64,000 bases of DNA from Herbaspirillum huttiense (GCF_004367745.1 NZ_CP037993.1:1178001-1242000); one strand, 5' to 3'. Positions 9,014-17,972 are shown, counted from the first letter of the stretch. Numbers and translations are program-made. Notes: generated by a model not told the origin, from the letters alone.

Positions 9014-9904
9014 ATGGCCGTTCTCCCGCCGTTACCCAACCTCCAGGCCTTCGAAGCGGTGGCCCGGCGCAAGAGTTTTGCGCTGGCGGCGGCCGAGCTG
9101 CACCTGACGGCCTCGGCGGTGAGCCACCAGGTGGCGCGGCTGGAATCCTATCTCGGCATTCGGCTCTTCGAGCGCAGCGCGCACGGCGTGCGCATCACCA
9201 CGGCAGGGGAGAGTTACCTGGCGCGCATCCAGGGGGCGATCTCGGCCATCACGGCGGCGTCCATGGACGTGCGGCAAGGAGTCAGCAATACGCTCTACAT
9301 CCATTCCGCGCCCAGCATCGCCAGCCTGTGGCTGATGGCGCGGCTCAATGATTTCGCGCGCACCTATCCGGAGATCACCTTCAATCTCTCGGCGGCGCAC
9401 TCGCAGAGCAATTTCGAGTTGGGCGAAGTCGATATCGACATCCGCTACGGCATTCCCAACTGGCCGGGACTGGTAGTGGAGCCGCTCTTCGAAGAGCGCA
9501 TCGTGCCCTTGGCCAGCCCGGCTTTCATCCGTGAGTACAAGCTCAAAAAACCTGCCGATCTGTTGGGCGTGAAGCTCATTCGCAGCAACGTGAGCGTGGT
9601 GCAGTGGTCGGACTGGTTCGGGGAATTTGCGGACGTGCGTCCGCCGGAGCAGTTCGCGGTCCGTTTCGACCGCGCACAGATGTCACTGGATGCCGCTACC
9701 CAGGGATTGGGCGTGGCGCTGGAGAGCGCGACCGTGGCCGCGCGACACATCGAGGAAAAGAAACTGAAACCGGTCTTCGGACTGGATCGCGCCATCAAGG
9801 TCAAGGCGCACTTTGCGGTCTACCCGGCGCATCATGCACGCCGGCCTGCGGTGGCTGCGTTCCTTGAGTGGCTGCGTGAGCAGGCCGAAGTGCAGGATTA
9901 CTGA
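9014..9904 (+). CDS. GcvA-type LysR-family regulator
   Basis: This 296-residue LysR protein has an N-terminal helix-turn-helix (about 8-66: FALAAAELHLTASAVSHQVARLE) and an effector domain with the DIDIRYG segment typical of GcvA/AmpR-type members. It is divergent from the SDR-TRAP-transketolase operon, the usual position for a LysR regulator of the neighbouring operon. Its start has a weak ribosome-binding site. The 3' end overlaps the convergent hypothetical gene by 7 bp. The effector is unknown. Confidence 0.9.
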   Translation: MAVLPPLPNLQAFEAVARRKSFALAAAELHLTASAVSHQVARLESYLGIRLFERSAHGVRITTAGESYLARIQGAISAITAASMDVRQGVSNTLYIHSAPSIASLWLMARLNDFARTYPEITFNLSAAHSQSNFELGEVDIDIRYGIPNWPGLVVEPLFEERIVPLASPAFIREYKLKKPADLLGVKLIRSNVSVVQWSDWFGEFADVRPPEQFAVRFDRAQMSLDAATQGLGVALESATVAARHIEEKKLKPVFGLDRAIKVKAHFAVYPAHHARRPAVAAFLEWLREQAEVQDY

Positions 9905-10791
9905 GCGGCCTTCTGCTGCCGCGCCACTTCCTTGCGCTTCATGGAGAGATAGTCCTCGCGGCTGACCTCATGCAACTGGCGGGGATATTGTTCGGTCGCA
10001 CCGTACCAGGCCGTCAGCCGCTTCTCCAGCCGTTCTCCGGCCGGTGCTTCCAGGCCGGACAGATAGGCATCGATGGCCAGGTAATAGCGCATGGTATTGC
10101 GCTCCACCGTGGCGCGGCTGCCCGAGACATACTGCGGCTGTCCGTTGGCCTCGCGCTTGACCACGCTGAAACCGACCTTGTCGCGGCCGGCCGTCATCAG
10201 GTAGGCACGCAGTGCCAGCTTGCTGGCCATGCCATAGGAATAGGCATAGCTGAAATGCAGGAAGGAGCGCTTGTCATCCAGCGGAATGGCTTCAATCTCG
10301 ATGCGATAGTTGGAGGTGTCCAGCGGTCCTTTGTCGGCCAGCATCGAGGACGAAAAATAATCGGCTGCGCTGGCCCCGCCGTGATAGCGCAGGTCGACGC
10401 GGTAGGTATCGTTGAGATCCTGTTCGGTCTTCTTGCCGACCTGCATGCGCAGGGTGGTCTTGCCGTTTTCGCGCATCATGCGGCAATACTTGGTGTTGAG
10501 GTGCAGGATGAGGATGTCACACCAATGATCGGGGTTGTCCAGCGACTCGCGCACTTGTGCAAAGGGATAGCTCAGCACGGCATAGATGTCGCCCTTGACG
10601 TTGCCGCCATCCTCGCGCGAATTCAGGTAGAGAGGGCGATGGTAACCGTTGTTGCTGAGCTCGCCCTGCAATTCTTCGTAACGGCTCTTCATGGCGACCG
10701 CACCGGTCTGGGTTTGGGCATGTGCCCAGCTGCCGACCGCCAAGGCACAGGTGGCAGCCAGCAACAAGCGTGAGGTCAGACGGGACAACAT
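9898..10791 (-). CDS. Secreted hypothetical protein
   Basis: I do not recognise a characterised family. The protein has a signal peptide (MLSRLTSRLLLAATCALAVG, cleavage near the AHA) and an export-stage domain with repeated YxV/YRI beta-strand patterns, probably a periplasmic lipid- or ligand-handling fold. The start is uncertain. The ATG at 10791 gives a normal signal peptide; a TTG at 10800 has the best-spaced AGGAG site; an ATG at 10836 would add an acidic leader that suits export poorly. It lies 67 bp downstream of the phospholipase-D-type lipoprotein gene on the same strand, so the two are probably co-transcribed and act at the envelope. Confidence 0.75.
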   Translation of the reverse strand: MLSRLTSRLLLAATCALAVGSWAHAQTQTGAVAMKSRYEELQGELSNNGYHRPLYLNSREDGGNVKGDIYAVLSYPFAQVRESLDNPDHWCDILILHLNTKYCRMMRENGKTTLRMQVGKKTEQDLNDTYRVDLRYHGGASAADYFSSSMLADKGPLDTSNYRIEIEAIPLDDKRSFLHFSYAYSYGMASKLALRAYLMTAGRDKVGFSVVKREANGQPQYVSGSRATVERNTMRYYLAIDAYLSGLEAPAGERLEKRLTAWYGATEQYPRQLHEVSREDYLSMKRKEVARQQKAAQ

Positions 10792-10858
10792 CGATCGCAA
10801 ACCGGACTCCTTTTCGATTTCAGTACATTCGTTCATTCACCGGCGTTTCCCGCCGCGC

Positions 10859-12277
10859 TCAAAGCAGGCGGGACCAGACGCTGGCACCAAATTCCTTCAT
10901 CCTTTCACTGATCGGGCGCTGCTCCCATTGTTCCTTTGTGATTTCCTTCGAGGCACCAAGATCCCGGTCAAACATGGTTTTGGTCTGGGCCCCGAATTGC
11001 GGGCTCAGGATCACGGCATTGATTTCCTGGTTGTAGACGAAGCTGCGCCAGTCGAGGTTGGTCGAACCGATGGTGGACCAGACGCCATCGATGAGCGCGG
11101 TCTTGGAATGCAGCAGCGCGTCCTGGCGTTCGTAGATGCGCACGCCCGCTTCCAGCAGTTCGCTGTAGAAGGAGCGCGAGGCATAGAGCACCAGCGAGGA
11201 GTCGCTGTGCGAGGGCAGGATCAGGCGCACATCCACGCCGCGCCGGGCCGCATCCTTGAGCGAATCGCGCAGTTGCGGATCGGGCACGAAGTAGGCATTG
11301 GTCAGGTAGATCGAACTCTCCGCATGTTGAATGGCCGAGATGAAGGTGGCGTAGATGATGCTGTAGGGATCATCGGGCGAGCTGCCGATGGCGCGCACGA
11401 TCTCGTTGCCGGCGGGGGCGACGGGCGGGAAGTAGCGATGGTCGCCGAGGTCCGGACCGCGCTGCTTGCCCCAGGTCTCGATGAACAGCTTCTGGAATTC
11501 CAGCGCCACCGGGCCATCGATGCGCACCTGCGTATCACGCCAAGGGATCTGCTCGCCGTCCTTGTTGAGCTGCGGTTTTTTCTTGCGGGTGCTGAAGGAG
11601 CCGCTGGAATACACGCTGCTGATGTTGATGCCGCCGACGAAAGCGGTCTTGCCATCGACCACCAGCAGCTTGCGGTGATCGCGCTGGTTGACGGCCCAGT
11701 CCTTGCGCAGCTGCGTCGGATTGAGCGGATTGAATTCCAGCACATGCACGCCCGCATCGATCAGGGGCTGGAAGAATTCGCGCGGGGTATTGATGCTGCC
11801 CACGCTGTCATACATCAGGTTGACCTGCACTCCCTTCTTCTGCATGGCGATCAGCAGGTCGGCAAACTGGCGGCCGACCTCATCGTCTTCCATGATGTAG
11901 GTTTCCATGTTGATGTGATAGCGCGCGGCCTGGATCGCCTGCTGCATGGAGGCATAGGTGGCCGGGCCGTCGATGAGCAGCGTAACCTTGTTGCCGGTGA
12001 CCAGCGGCGAGCCGGTGATGGCGCCTTCGATGGCCACGTGGCGGTCCAGCAGGGTGTTGTCGGCATTCTGCGCGCGCAGCTTGTCCAGCGCGGCCTTGGC
12101 CTGTGCCTCGGAGAGCACGCCGCGTCCGCCCTTCATCTGGATGGTGCGGGCCGATTGCGTGTCCATGTCGGGCACGATGGTGGGCAACGAGCTGCACGCG
12201 GCCAGCATCAGCGAGCTCAGCAGCAACACGAGCCCGGCGGCGGACCAGCTCCTCAATCTCATTTTCTTGTTGGTCAT
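10859..12277 (-). CDS. Phospholipase D/cardiolipin synthase-like lipoprotein
   Basis: This 472-residue protein has two HKD phosphodiesterase motifs: H201-x-K203-x4-D208 (HRKLLVVD) and H390-x-K392-x4-D397 (HSKTALID), each followed by a GG/GS-N turn. That is the active site of the phospholipase D superfamily, including ClsA/ClsB/ClsC cardiolipin synthases. The N-terminus is a lipoprotein signal with lipobox LAAC (Cys28), so it is membrane-tethered, probably on the periplasmic side, unlike ClsA with its two membrane helices. Phospholipid remodelling or phospholipase activity is likely. The start at 12277 places the signal correctly; the longer frame is arginine-rich and rejected. Confidence 0.88.
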   Translation of the reverse strand: MTNKKMRLRSWSAAGLVLLLSSLMLAACSSLPTIVPDMDTQSARTIQMKGGRGVLSEAQAKAALDKLRAQNADNTLLDRHVAIEGAITGSPLVTGNKVTLLIDGPATYASMQQAIQAARYHINMETYIMEDDEVGRQFADLLIAMQKKGVQVNLMYDSVGSINTPREFFQPLIDAGVHVLEFNPLNPTQLRKDWAVNQRDHRKLLVVDGKTAFVGGINISSVYSSGSFSTRKKKPQLNKDGEQIPWRDTQVRIDGPVALEFQKLFIETWGKQRGPDLGDHRYFPPVAPAGNEIVRAIGSSPDDPYSIIYATFISAIQHAESSIYLTNAYFVPDPQLRDSLKDAARRGVDVRLILPSHSDSSLVLYASRSFYSELLEAGVRIYERQDALLHSKTALIDGVWSTIGSTNLDWRSFVYNQEINAVILSPQFGAQTKTMFDRDLGASKEITKEQWEQRPISERMKEFGASVWSRLL

Positions 12278-12473
12278 GGAAGGATCCCGGTTGGGCGCTG
12301 CCATGGACCGCGACGCTGTCCGGCGTCGGCAGGCAACGCTGTGCGGACGAGTATATGCCCGGCTGCAGCGCCGTAGCGCGGCCGCAGGCACGAATCGGAA
12401 CTGTCCTACAAAGGAAAGCGGGAGCTGCCTACAGGGGGGCGCGGGAGCTGTTGCATCCCGCAGGAGGAGAGGC

Positions 12474-12494
12474 GGATGGATCGACGATCCATCC
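12474..12494. terminator. Hairpin after the PepSY-flavoprotein gene
   Basis: A perfect 9-bp stem GGATGGATC/GATCCATCC with a GAC loop lies 12 bp after the minus-strand stop at 12506. No U-run follows, so intrinsic termination is uncertain; it may instead stabilise the 3' end. Confidence 0.4.
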
Positions 12495-12505
12495 GGCGGG
12501 AATCA

Positions 12506-15055
12506 TCAGTAAACGTCGCGGCGATAGCGATTCTGTTCGATCAGGGCATGCAGGCCGGCTTCGCCCAGCAGGTCCGTGAGGACGGCATCGACACCGGCGG
12601 CCATGCCTTCCAGGCTGCCGCAGACGTAGATGACGGCCCCCTGGTCCAGCCACTGGCGCAGCTCGGGCCCGGCTTGACGCAGGCGGTCCTGTACATACAG
12701 GCGCTCGTTCTGGTCACGCGAGAAGGCCAGGTCGAGGCGTGACAGGCGGCCCTGTTGCAGCCAGTCCTGCAATTCATCGGCATACAGGAAATCGTAACGT
12801 TCGTTACGTTCTCCGAAGAGCAGCCAGTTGCGGGACTGCGTTTCTGCGTGCTGCATGCGTGCGCGCAGATGGCCGCGCAAGCCGGCCAGGCCCGAGCCAT
12901 TGCCGATGAAGATGGCCGGCGTATCGGCAGCGACCGGGGCGAAACCGGCGTTCTCCACCAGACGCAGATCGATGGAGGCATCGTCTGGTGCAAATTCGGT
13001 CAGCCAGCCGGAGGCCAGTCCCAGTCCGTCTTCATGCCGGACCTGGCGCACCAGCAGGTGCACCGCGCCATCCTGTGGCACCGAGGCCACCGAGTACGAA
13101 CGCGCGGCCAGGGGCTGCAACTGGTCGGCCAAGGCTTGGGCTTCACGTACGGGATGCGTGGGCAGCACGCTGCAGGCCAGCGCGTCGGCCAGCGTCTTTT
13201 GGCGGCCTTGATGGCTCACCATGGCGCTGCCATCCAGCTGCAGTCGCTGCAGCAGCAGGGCGATACGATCCGGTGCGTGGCGCGGCAGGATCTCCACCAG
13301 TGCACCGGCTTGCCAGTCGGGCAGGCTGCCGTCCTGCGGCTTTAATTCCACGTGATACAGCGGCGCGCCTTGGCTGCCCGGATTCCTGAGCACGCGTCGT
13401 GTCAGCTTCCATTGTTGCCATGCCGGTGCAGTGGTGGGCAGGAGTTCGCTCACATTCGCCTGCAGTCCGTGGGCAGCCAGTTCAGTTTCCCATTTGCGCA
13501 GCGCCACGCCGGCCATGCGGTCCACTTCCACCAGCGGGAACAGGGGCTTGGCCCCGCACTGGCGCAGGCCGTGGTCGAGGGTGTGGCCGAAGCCGCAGAA
13601 CTGCGCGTAGTGACGGTCGCCCAGCGCCAGGATGGCGTAGTGCACGTGGGCCAGCGACTGCCCTGCGGCCTGGCGCAGGCGCTTTTCGAAGCCGCGTGCG
13701 CTGTCGGGCGCATCGCCCTCGCCAAAGGTGCTGGCGATGAAGAGGATGCGGCGGTGATGGCGCAAGCTCTCCGGCGTGCTTTGTGCCAGCGCTTGCAGCT
13801 GCACGGCGATGCCGCTGCGGCGCAGGCCGGCAGCGGTATGCAGGGCGATGCGCTCGGCCTGGCCGGTCTGCGAGGCATAGGCCACCAGGACCGGTTCGCC
13901 TTCGGGAGCGGGTGCCGTGCCGTTGAGGCTGGCACGTTCGGCGCGCAGCGCGGCCTTCTTGCGGCGGCGGTCGAGATAGAGCATCCAGCCGGTGATGCCG
14001 AAGAGCGGCATCATCAGGCTGGCGATGGCCATGATGATGCGGCCCGGCAGGCCGAAGTAAGTGCCCATGTGCAGCGGGTAGATGGCCGCGATCAGCTTGC
14101 CGCCATTGCTCTTGTCTTCGTAGCGCTCCAGCTGCCGGATCTCGCCGCTCTGCGGCAAGACCACCATGCGGCTGCGGGCGCGCTCATGGGGCGCACCGTG
14201 ATCGAGGAAGAAGATCTGCACCGGCTGGGAACCCTGCTCGGGCAGGCGCAGCTGGGCGCTCTGGTAGTCCGGTGCCTTGGCCAGGAAACTGTTCCAGGCC
14301 TGGGTCAGTTCCAGCGGGATGGCTTCCTCACTTGCAGGTTTCTTCTTGCCCTCGCCGCGCTGCATGGCGGGGCGGCGGCTCTCGCCGGCCAGCGTGTTGA
14401 CACCGTCCTTGAACCAGTCCAGGGCCCAGTAGGCGCCGGTGATGGAGAAGAGCACGTACATCACCAGCGACCAGGTGCCGATGACCGAGTGCAGGTTCCA
14501 CAGGAAGGAGCGGCCCTGCAACTGGAAGTCCAGCCGCAGCCAGGCGCGCAGCGACAGCGGGCGGCGCGGCCAGCGCAGGTAGAGGCCGGAGAGCGCCAGC
14601 ATCAGCAGCGCCAGTGCCAGCGTGCCCAGGACGATCTTGCCGATCTCGGTGGGCAGCAGCAGCCAGCGGTGGAAGTGCTCGATGAACTCGAAGAATTCCG
14701 CGCCTGTCACCGGCGGCAGCAGCGCGCCGGTATAGGGATCGGCATAGCGCACCTCACCGCGCCGCACCCCGGGCGGCGGCGCGAAGACCACGCGGGCCGA
14801 GGCGCCGGGTTCAGAAGTGAGGGTGAGGGTGGTGACGCGCCGGGCCGGTTCGGCCTCACGCAGTTTGTCCAGCAGTTGCTGGGGCGTGAGCGTGGCCTGC
14901 TGGCGCACTTGCACATGCATCACGCCGGGGCTCAGGGCCTCCATGATTTCTTCGCGGAAAGCCAGCACGGCGCCGGTCACGCCGATGGTCATCAACAGGG
15001 TGCCGGCAGTAATGCCGATGAACCAGTGCAACTGGAACCAGATCTTCTTGAACAT
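12506..15055 (-). CDS. PepSY-flavodoxin-FAD/NADPH reductase fusion (iron-linked reductase)
   Basis: This 849-residue protein combines an N-terminal PepSY-type membrane module (helices near residues 12-32, 150, 190 and 340), a flavodoxin domain (from about 390; YASQTGQAERIA, STFGEGDAPDSA) and a ferredoxin-reductase-like C-terminus with the FAD motif RSYSVAS and NADPH motifs (FIGNGSGLAG, YVCGSLEGMA). It resembles sulfite reductase flavoprotein alpha joined to PepSY. Such proteins pass NADPH electrons across the membrane and are thought to reduce ferric siderophores. A Fur-box-like sequence about 100 bp upstream supports a role in iron uptake. It ends in RYRRDVY, close to the usual CPR-family C-terminus. 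It appears monocistronic. Confidence 0.88.
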   Translation of the reverse strand: MFKKIWFQLHWFIGITAGTLLMTIGVTGAVLAFREEIMEALSPGVMHVQVRQQATLTPQQLLDKLREAEPARRVTTLTLTSEPGASARVVFAPPPGVRRGEVRYADPYTGALLPPVTGAEFFEFIEHFHRWLLLPTEIGKIVLGTLALALLMLALSGLYLRWPRRPLSLRAWLRLDFQLQGRSFLWNLHSVIGTWSLVMYVLFSITGAYWALDWFKDGVNTLAGESRRPAMQRGEGKKKPASEEAIPLELTQAWNSFLAKAPDYQSAQLRLPEQGSQPVQIFFLDHGAPHERARSRMVVLPQSGEIRQLERYEDKSNGGKLIAAIYPLHMGTYFGLPGRIIMAIASLMMPLFGITGWMLYLDRRRKKAALRAERASLNGTAPAPEGEPVLVAYASQTGQAERIALHTAAGLRRSGIAVQLQALAQSTPESLRHHRRILFIASTFGEGDAPDSARGFEKRLRQAAGQSLAHVHYAILALGDRHYAQFCGFGHTLDHGLRQCGAKPLFPLVEVDRMAGVALRKWETELAAHGLQANVSELLPTTAPAWQQWKLTRRVLRNPGSQGAPLYHVELKPQDGSLPDWQAGALVEILPRHAPDRIALLLQRLQLDGSAMVSHQGRQKTLADALACSVLPTHPVREAQALADQLQPLAARSYSVASVPQDGAVHLLVRQVRHEDGLGLASGWLTEFAPDDASIDLRLVENAGFAPVAADTPAIFIGNGSGLAGLRGHLRARMQHAETQSRNWLLFGERNERYDFLYADELQDWLQQGRLSRLDLAFSRDQNERLYVQDRLRQAGPELRQWLDQGAVIYVCGSLEGMAAGVDAVLTDLLGEAGLHALIEQNRYRRDVY

Positions 15056-15156
15056 GTATCACTAGGGCGGCGAGAGGCGCGCATGCGCCTTGTTGGTCTT
15101 GTCTGCCGGGCCGCAGCGGGGGCGACCGGGGGTCAGGCCGGTATTATAGTTCAGAT

Positions 15157-15175
15157 GAAAATGATTCTTATTGTT
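15157..15175 (-). promoter_or_regulatory. Fur box upstream of the PepSY reductase gene
   Basis: On the minus strand AACAATAAGAATCATTTTC matches the 19-bp Fur consensus GATAATGATAATCATTATC at 14 of 19 positions. It lies about 100 bp before the start of the PepSY-flavoprotein gene. Iron-dependent repression is inferred. Confidence 0.65.
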
Positions 15176-15330
15176 GTTTTGGGTGGCGTGATGTAGTTGT
15201 CCGTACACAAAACTCTTCGAGCTCCACCATGGATTTTCCTTGAGGAAATTATTTGCCAGTCTTGCTGGTTAACCTGGCCGACCAAGCCAGGAGCGCATGT
15301 TGCCGGAAATTCTCCTGCCATCTTCAAAAA

Positions 15331-15362
15331 ATTCCTTTAGTGGAATATAACTTTAGAGGAAT
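15331..15362 (+). promoter_or_regulatory. Tandem operator repeats of the toxin-antitoxin operon
   Basis: CTTTAGTGGAAT (15335-15346) and CTTTAGAGGAAT (15351-15362) are 11/12 identical with a 16-bp period. The first also forms ATTCC-N6-GGAAT. The second copy contains the AGAGGA ribosome-binding site of the toxin gene (start 15368), so a bound repressor would be expected to block the promoter or start region. Binding by the downstream HTH antitoxin is inferred. Confidence 0.55.
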
Positions 15363-15367
15363 AAAGC

Positions 15368-15742
15368 ATGCAATGCGAGGTAGAATTTACCGATGAATTC
15401 GAAGACTGGTGGGATCGGCTCAATGATGCTGAGCAGACGTCCGTGGCTGCCTACGTTGGCCTGCTGGAGAAAAACGGACCCGCTCTCAGGCACCCATACA
15501 GTTCTGGAATTCTCGGTTCCAGGCATGCGCACATGAGAGAGCTTCGGATCCAGCATGCCGGAAGACCTTACCGGGTGCTCTACGCATTTGATCCATTGCG
15601 GCATGCGATCCTGTTGATTGGCGGAGACAAGACCGGAAACCATCGTTGGTACGAGCACACCATCCCTCTCGCGGACAGGCTTTACGACGTTCATCTCGAC
15701 ACACTGAGCAAGGAGGCAGTCGATCATGGCAAAAAAATTTAG
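15368..15742 (+). CDS. RelE/HigB-type toxin of a type II toxin-antitoxin pair
   Basis: This 124-residue protein matches the RelE/ParE superfamily branch that includes HigB (FTDEFEDWWDRLN; LGSRHAHMRELRI; YRVLYAFDPLRHAILLIGGDK; RWYEHTIPLADRLYDVHL). These toxins cleave mRNA, usually at the ribosome. The gene is first in the pair and overlaps the antitoxin gene by 17 bp, the toxin-first order of HigBA. A well-placed AGAGGA ribosome-binding site lies inside a repeated operator. Conserved basic and aromatic residues are present, so it looks intact. Confidence 0.88.
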   Translation: MQCEVEFTDEFEDWWDRLNDAEQTSVAAYVGLLEKNGPALRHPYSSGILGSRHAHMRELRIQHAGRPYRVLYAFDPLRHAILLIGGDKTGNHRWYEHTIPLADRLYDVHLDTLSKEAVDHGKKI

Positions 15743-16106
15743 TGAATTGCGCGCCCGCATGCATCCTGAGGCGCAAGTGCAGGCAAACGCAAGAACCGAA
15801 TCCATGCAGACCTGCATCAAATTGCAGGCATTGCGCAAGAGCCTGCAAGTGACGCAGGCCAGCCTTGCCGCGAGTTTGAATATTCAGCAGGCAGCCATTT
15901 CGAAGATGGAAAGTCGTGATGACCTGCTAGTGAGCAGCGTCATGGACTTCGTGCGGGGCTTGGGCGGTCAATTGGTGCTGACGGCAACGTTCCCAGGCAA
16001 CAAGACGTTTGATTTGACACCCGAACCGGTGAAGGTCCTGCGCGCGCCCATTGCCGTTACGGAAAAGCCTCGAGCCAAGATGCGCCGACCGGGCAAGGCA
16101 AGCTGA
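15726..16106 (+). CDS. HTH (XRE-type) antitoxin
   Basis: This 126-residue protein has a Cro/CI-type helix-turn-helix in its middle (about 40-85: LRKSLQVTQASLAASLNIQQAAISKME), preceded by a polar N-terminal arm and followed by a basic tail (KPRAKMRRPGK). The ATG overlaps the end of the toxin gene, giving coupled translation. It should neutralise the toxin and repress the operon through the tandem repeats upstream. It is slightly longer than the typical 100-residue HigA antitoxin because of the proline/lysine-rich C-terminal tail. Confidence 0.88.
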   Translation: MAKKFSELRARMHPEAQVQANARTESMQTCIKLQALRKSLQVTQASLAASLNIQQAAISKMESRDDLLVSSVMDFVRGLGGQLVLTATFPGNKTFDLTPEPVKVLRAPIAVTEKPRAKMRRPGKAS

Positions 16107-16131
16107 CTTCAGTGTCTCTCCGCTACAGCAT

Positions 16132-16158
16132 CCAGCCACCGGGACGTAGCGTGGCTGG
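16132..16158. terminator. Hairpin between convergent antitoxin and esterase genes
   Basis: CCAGCCAC (16132-16139) pairs with GTGGCTGG (16151-16158) between the antitoxin stop and the esterase stop. There is no U-run, so termination is only suggested. Confidence 0.35.
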
Positions 16159-16178
16159 GGCGACATCGGCAAGCTCGT

Positions 16179-17012
16179 TTACCCCAACATCATCTTCAAC
16201 AGGGTCCGAGTCAAACTGCTCCCGGTATCGGCCGCCACATCCACCACACTCAGGTGATGTTGCCCGGGCAGCGGCAAGATTTCCACCGCATGTCCCGACT
16301 GCCGCAGCGTGGCCGCATAGAAATCGCGCTGGCGCAGGAATTCCGCCGATTCATCGTCGCCCGCACATAGCAACGCCTGCACGCCATTGGGCATGGCGAG
16401 CAATTGCGGACTGGCCTGCTGGGCATCCGAGGGCGAGAGGTGCAGCACTTCGTTCAAATAGGACAGCCGCACTGGTTCCAGATCATAGATCCCGCTGATG
16501 CCGCACACGCCGCGCACCGGCGCGGCACCCAGCGAAGCAATCAGCGCGGCCAGGTGGGCACCGGCCGAGTGGCCCATGAGCCAGATCGCATCCGGATCGA
16601 AGCGCAGCGCCGCGGCCTTGGCATACAGCATGCGCAGCGCACGCCCGCAGTCGGCGGCGATGTCGCCCATGCGCACCTGCGGGGCCAGGCGGTAATTGAT
16701 GAGGGCCACGTTGATGTCCTGGGCCAGGTAGGGCAGGGCCAGCTGGCTGAACTGGTGCTTGTCCAGCGAGCGCCAGTAGCCGCCGTGGATGAAGACCAGC
16801 AGGGGCCGGCCATTGCTGCGCCCGGGAAAGAAATCCAGCGTCTGCAGCGCATCCTCTCCGTAAGGTACATCGGTCAGATGCGGATGCGCTTGCCGCGCTG
16901 CTTCTCCCTCGCGCGCAAAGCGGTCGAAATACGCCTGGAAATCCGTAATACGCAGGCGCACGTTGTATTGCTCGTCCAGCGCCTCGCGGTCATAGTCGCG
17001 GTAGATGTTCAT
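16179..17012 (-). CDS. Alpha/beta hydrolase (esterase/kynurenine formamidase-like)
   Basis: This 277-residue hydrolase has the oxyanion-hole motif HGGYW (near residue 76), the nucleophile elbow GHSAGA (near residue 148) and a late histidine in GQHHLS. These are the marks of the HSL/BD-FAE esterase group that includes alternative kynurenine formamidases. The DRFAREGEAARQ start and the DDESAEFLRQ acid region also fit. It is transcribed away from the toxin-antitoxin genes and lies 45 bp after the LysR gene on the same strand. Whether it hydrolyses N-formylkynurenine or another ester is not shown. Confidence 0.85.
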   Translation of the reverse strand: MNIYRDYDREALDEQYNVRLRITDFQAYFDRFAREGEAARQAHPHLTDVPYGEDALQTLDFFPGRSNGRPLLVFIHGGYWRSLDKHQFSQLALPYLAQDINVALINYRLAPQVRMGDIAADCGRALRMLYAKAAALRFDPDAIWLMGHSAGAHLAALIASLGAAPVRGVCGISGIYDLEPVRLSYLNEVLHLSPSDAQQASPQLLAMPNGVQALLCAGDDESAEFLRQRDFYAATLRQSGHAVEILPLPGQHHLSVVDVAADTGSSLTRTLLKMMLG

Positions 17013-17057
17013 GTTGTCTCCCCGGCCTTCCGGCCACAGTCGTTGTCCTGCCCGGAT

Positions 17058-17972
17058 TCATTCCGCAAAGTGCGCCGAGATCAGGTTGCGCAGCCAGACA
17101 TTGCCCTCGTCCTGATTGTAGCGGCGATGCCAGAACATGTTGGTCTGCAGCGCCGGCAGGCGCAACGGCGGTTTGATGTAACGCAGTCCGAAGGGCGCGG
17201 CAGCACTCTCGGCCAGCTTGCGCGGCACCGTCACCACCAGCGCCGTGGTACTGACGATGTAAGGAACCGCCGTGAAATGCGGCACCCGGAAGCGCACGCT
17301 GGGCAGCACGCCCGCCTTCTCCAGATTCTGGTTGATGCGATCATAAGGACTCTCCAGCGAAGACACCATCAGGTGCTCGGCCGCCAGGAATTCCTTGAGG
17401 CTGACTTCGCCGCGCTTGTCCAGGGCATGGCCGATGCGGAACATGCTCACGTATTCCTGGCGGAACAATCGCCGCTGGTACAGCGCCTCCGACAGATTGT
17501 CGAACGCGCCGATGGCCAGGTCCACCCGGCCGGCTTCCATTTCACTCTTCAGGTCGATGGCGCCGGCACGCACGGTCGACAGGCTCACGCCCGGCGCGAC
17601 TTCGGCACAGGCTTCGATCAGGCGCGGCATGAAATACACCTCGCCCACATCGGTCATGGCAATCGTGAAGCGGCGCTCGCTGGTCTGTGGCGCAAAGCCT
17701 TCCTGCAGGTTGAGAGCACGGGCCACCTGCTGCAGCGCCGCAGCCACCGGCTCGGCCAGCTGTTCCGCAAAAGGCGTGGGCTGCATCCCTTGCGCCGTAC
17801 GCACGAACAGCTCATCGCCGAAGCTGCGCCGCAACCGCGCCAGCGCATTGGACACCGCCGGCTGCGACAGCCCCAGCCGACGGGCGACCGAGGAGATCTG
17901 GCGTTCCTGGAAGACTTCCTGAAATACCACCAGCAGGTTGAGATCGATGTCGCGCGGTTCGATGAGGGCCAT
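17058..17972 (-). CDS. NahR/LinR-type LysR regulator of the homogentisate operon
   Basis: This 304-residue LysR protein begins MALIEPRDIDLNLLVVFQ and has the helix-turn-helix ISSVARRLGLSQPAVSNALARLR, typical of the NodD/NahR/LinR subgroup. It is divergent from the MFS-hmgA-fahA-maiA operon, and a 15-bp palindrome with T-N11-A geometry lies 39 bp upstream. It is the probable activator of homogentisate catabolism, perhaps responding to homogentisate or a related aromatic acid. The open frame continues upstream across the intergenic region, but the family N-terminus begins at 17972. Confidence 0.9.
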   Translation of the reverse strand: MALIEPRDIDLNLLVVFQEVFQERQISSVARRLGLSQPAVSNALARLRRSFGDELFVRTAQGMQPTPFAEQLAEPVAAALQQVARALNLQEGFAPQTSERRFTIAMTDVGEVYFMPRLIEACAEVAPGVSLSTVRAGAIDLKSEMEAGRVDLAIGAFDNLSEALYQRRLFRQEYVSMFRIGHALDKRGEVSLKEFLAAEHLMVSSLESPYDRINQNLEKAGVLPSVRFRVPHFTAVPYIVSTTALVVTVPRKLAESAAAPFGLRYIKPPLRLPALQTNMFWHRRYNQDEGNVWLRNLISAHFAE

